Positions 63,651-64,000 of a stretch of DNA of 64,000 nt are shown piece after piece (the first letter of the stretch is position 1; the number at the start of each line of letters is the position of its first letter). A program made the position numbers and the translations under genes. The DNA is from Oceanihabitans sp. 2_MG-2023 (GTDB lineage: Bacteria; Bacteroidota; Bacteroidia; Flavobacteriales; Flavobacteriaceae), in NCBI RefSeq assembly GCF_030547245.1, contig NZ_JAUOQT010000002.1, positions 558,001 to 622,000 of the forward strand, given 5' to 3'. The notes under the pieces were generated by a model that saw nothing but the letters and a program-made list of their open reading frames with translations, made no database searches and was not told the origin of the DNA.

Positions 63651-64000
63651 ATGAAATTAGAGATACTTACGAAAACTGAAAATTTTGATATACAAAAACA
63701 CATCATTGCTAGTATTCGTGATTTAATAAATTTAAAGAATCTGGAACCTGGAGATAAACTACCAGCAGAAAGAACTCTTTCAGAAAAATTTGAAGTATCT
63801 AGAAGTAATGTAAGAGAAGCAATTCAAAAATTAGAATTTTATGGATTATTAGAATCTATTCCGCAAAGTGGAACATTTGTAGCTAATATTGGTGTAATAG
63901 CAATGAATGGGATGATTGAAGATATACTAAGATTAGAATCGCCAGAATTTAAATCCTTAGTTGAAACTAGAATTTTATTAGAATTAAAAACGGTACGACT
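63651..64000 (+). CDS. FadR/GntR-family regulator (5' part, cut by window end)
   Basis: 116 residues are visible from ATG (MKLEILTKTENFDIQKHIIA). The GntR winged HTH is complete: LEPGDKLPAERTLSEKFEVS, RSNVREAIQKLEFYGLLESI and SGTFVANIG. The start of a helical FCD-type effector domain follows (SPEFKSLVETRILLELKTVR), which marks the FadR subfamily. FadR-type regulators of uronate use bind TGGT-N-ACCA dyads, just like the three operators in this locus, so this is the best candidate repressor, probably released by a DEH/KDG-type metabolite. No operator copy is seen in front of its own gene. Confidence 0.85.
   Translation, partial: MKLEILTKTENFDIQKHIIASIRDLINLKNLEPGDKLPAERTLSEKFEVSRSNVREAIQKLEFYGLLESIPQSGTFVANIGVIAMNGMIEDILRLESPEFKSLVETRILLELKTVR

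Noticed and set aside
1-64000. CRISPR arrays, tRNA/rRNA genes, insertion sequences, prophage
   Set aside because: No regular spaced repeats, no cloverleaf with CCA-type acceptor, no transposase or integrase frames were found on reading both strands.

Overview
The window is a contiguous stretch of chromosome from a marine member of the Flavobacteriaceae (Bacteroidota). The evidence is the low G+C content, SusC/SusD pairs, a type IX secretion C-terminal tail, lipoproteins with acidic residues right after the acylated Cys, promoters of the Bacteroidota form (TTG, 19 bp, TAnnTTTG) and a near absence of Shine-Dalgarno sites. The gene content points to an alga-associated polysaccharide degrader. 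I do not name a genus. No rRNA, tRNA, CRISPR array or insertion sequence was seen.

The first ~16.4 kb is mostly housekeeping: the tail of an unknown gene, a TerB-like protein, the transcription-repair coupling factor mfd, a TlpA-like thioredoxin lipid-free exported protein, a methyltransferase, a TetR-controlled thiol/peroxide group (tetR, AhpD-like, DsbA/FrnE-like, peroxiredoxin-like), a YraN-family protein, an LD-carboxypeptidase, metG, tex, and two related lipocalin-like small proteins on either side of tex.

From about 16.5 to 39 kb lies a laminarin (beta-1,3/1,6-glucan) utilization locus. It holds a membrane-tethered sensor with a LuxR-type HTH, SusC, SusD, a surface glycan-binding lipoprotein with a recent internal duplication, a GH16 laminarinase, a large cytoplasmic GH149-type beta-1,3-glucan phosphorylase, GH17, another clan GH-A enzyme, GH30, a GPH-family sugar symporter, and a T9SS-secreted protein with three CBM-like repeats. 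A LacI-family regulator follows. The inferred flow is surface cutting by GH16, import by SusCD, periplasmic trimming by GH17/GH30, inner-membrane uptake by the GPH symporter, and phosphorolysis to glucose-1-phosphate.

From about 40.9 kb to the end lies an alginate utilization locus. It has three PL7 lyases, two PL6, one PL17 and one heparinase II/III-fold lyase, plus KdgF, a DehR-like SDR reductase, SusC/D, a PKD-containing binding lipoprotein, and a FadR/GntR-family regulator cut by the window end. Three transcription units start with an almost identical 25-bp tandem-dyad operator (TTGGTAAACCAA plus a second TGGT-N2-ACCA dyad) placed on the -7 promoter box. It resembles the operators of FadR-type uronate regulators, so the partial regulator is the best candidate for controlling all three.

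The most unusual part is inside the alginate locus: a gluconokinase::6-phosphogluconate dehydrogenase fusion next to an NRAMP-fold transporter in which the metal-binding residues of TM1 (DPGN becomes GTGS) and TM6 (MPH becomes ASA) are all replaced. It is the only inner-membrane transporter visible in that locus, which suggests an NRAMP-derived carrier for an organic substrate such as a sugar acid. This is inference, but it can be tested.
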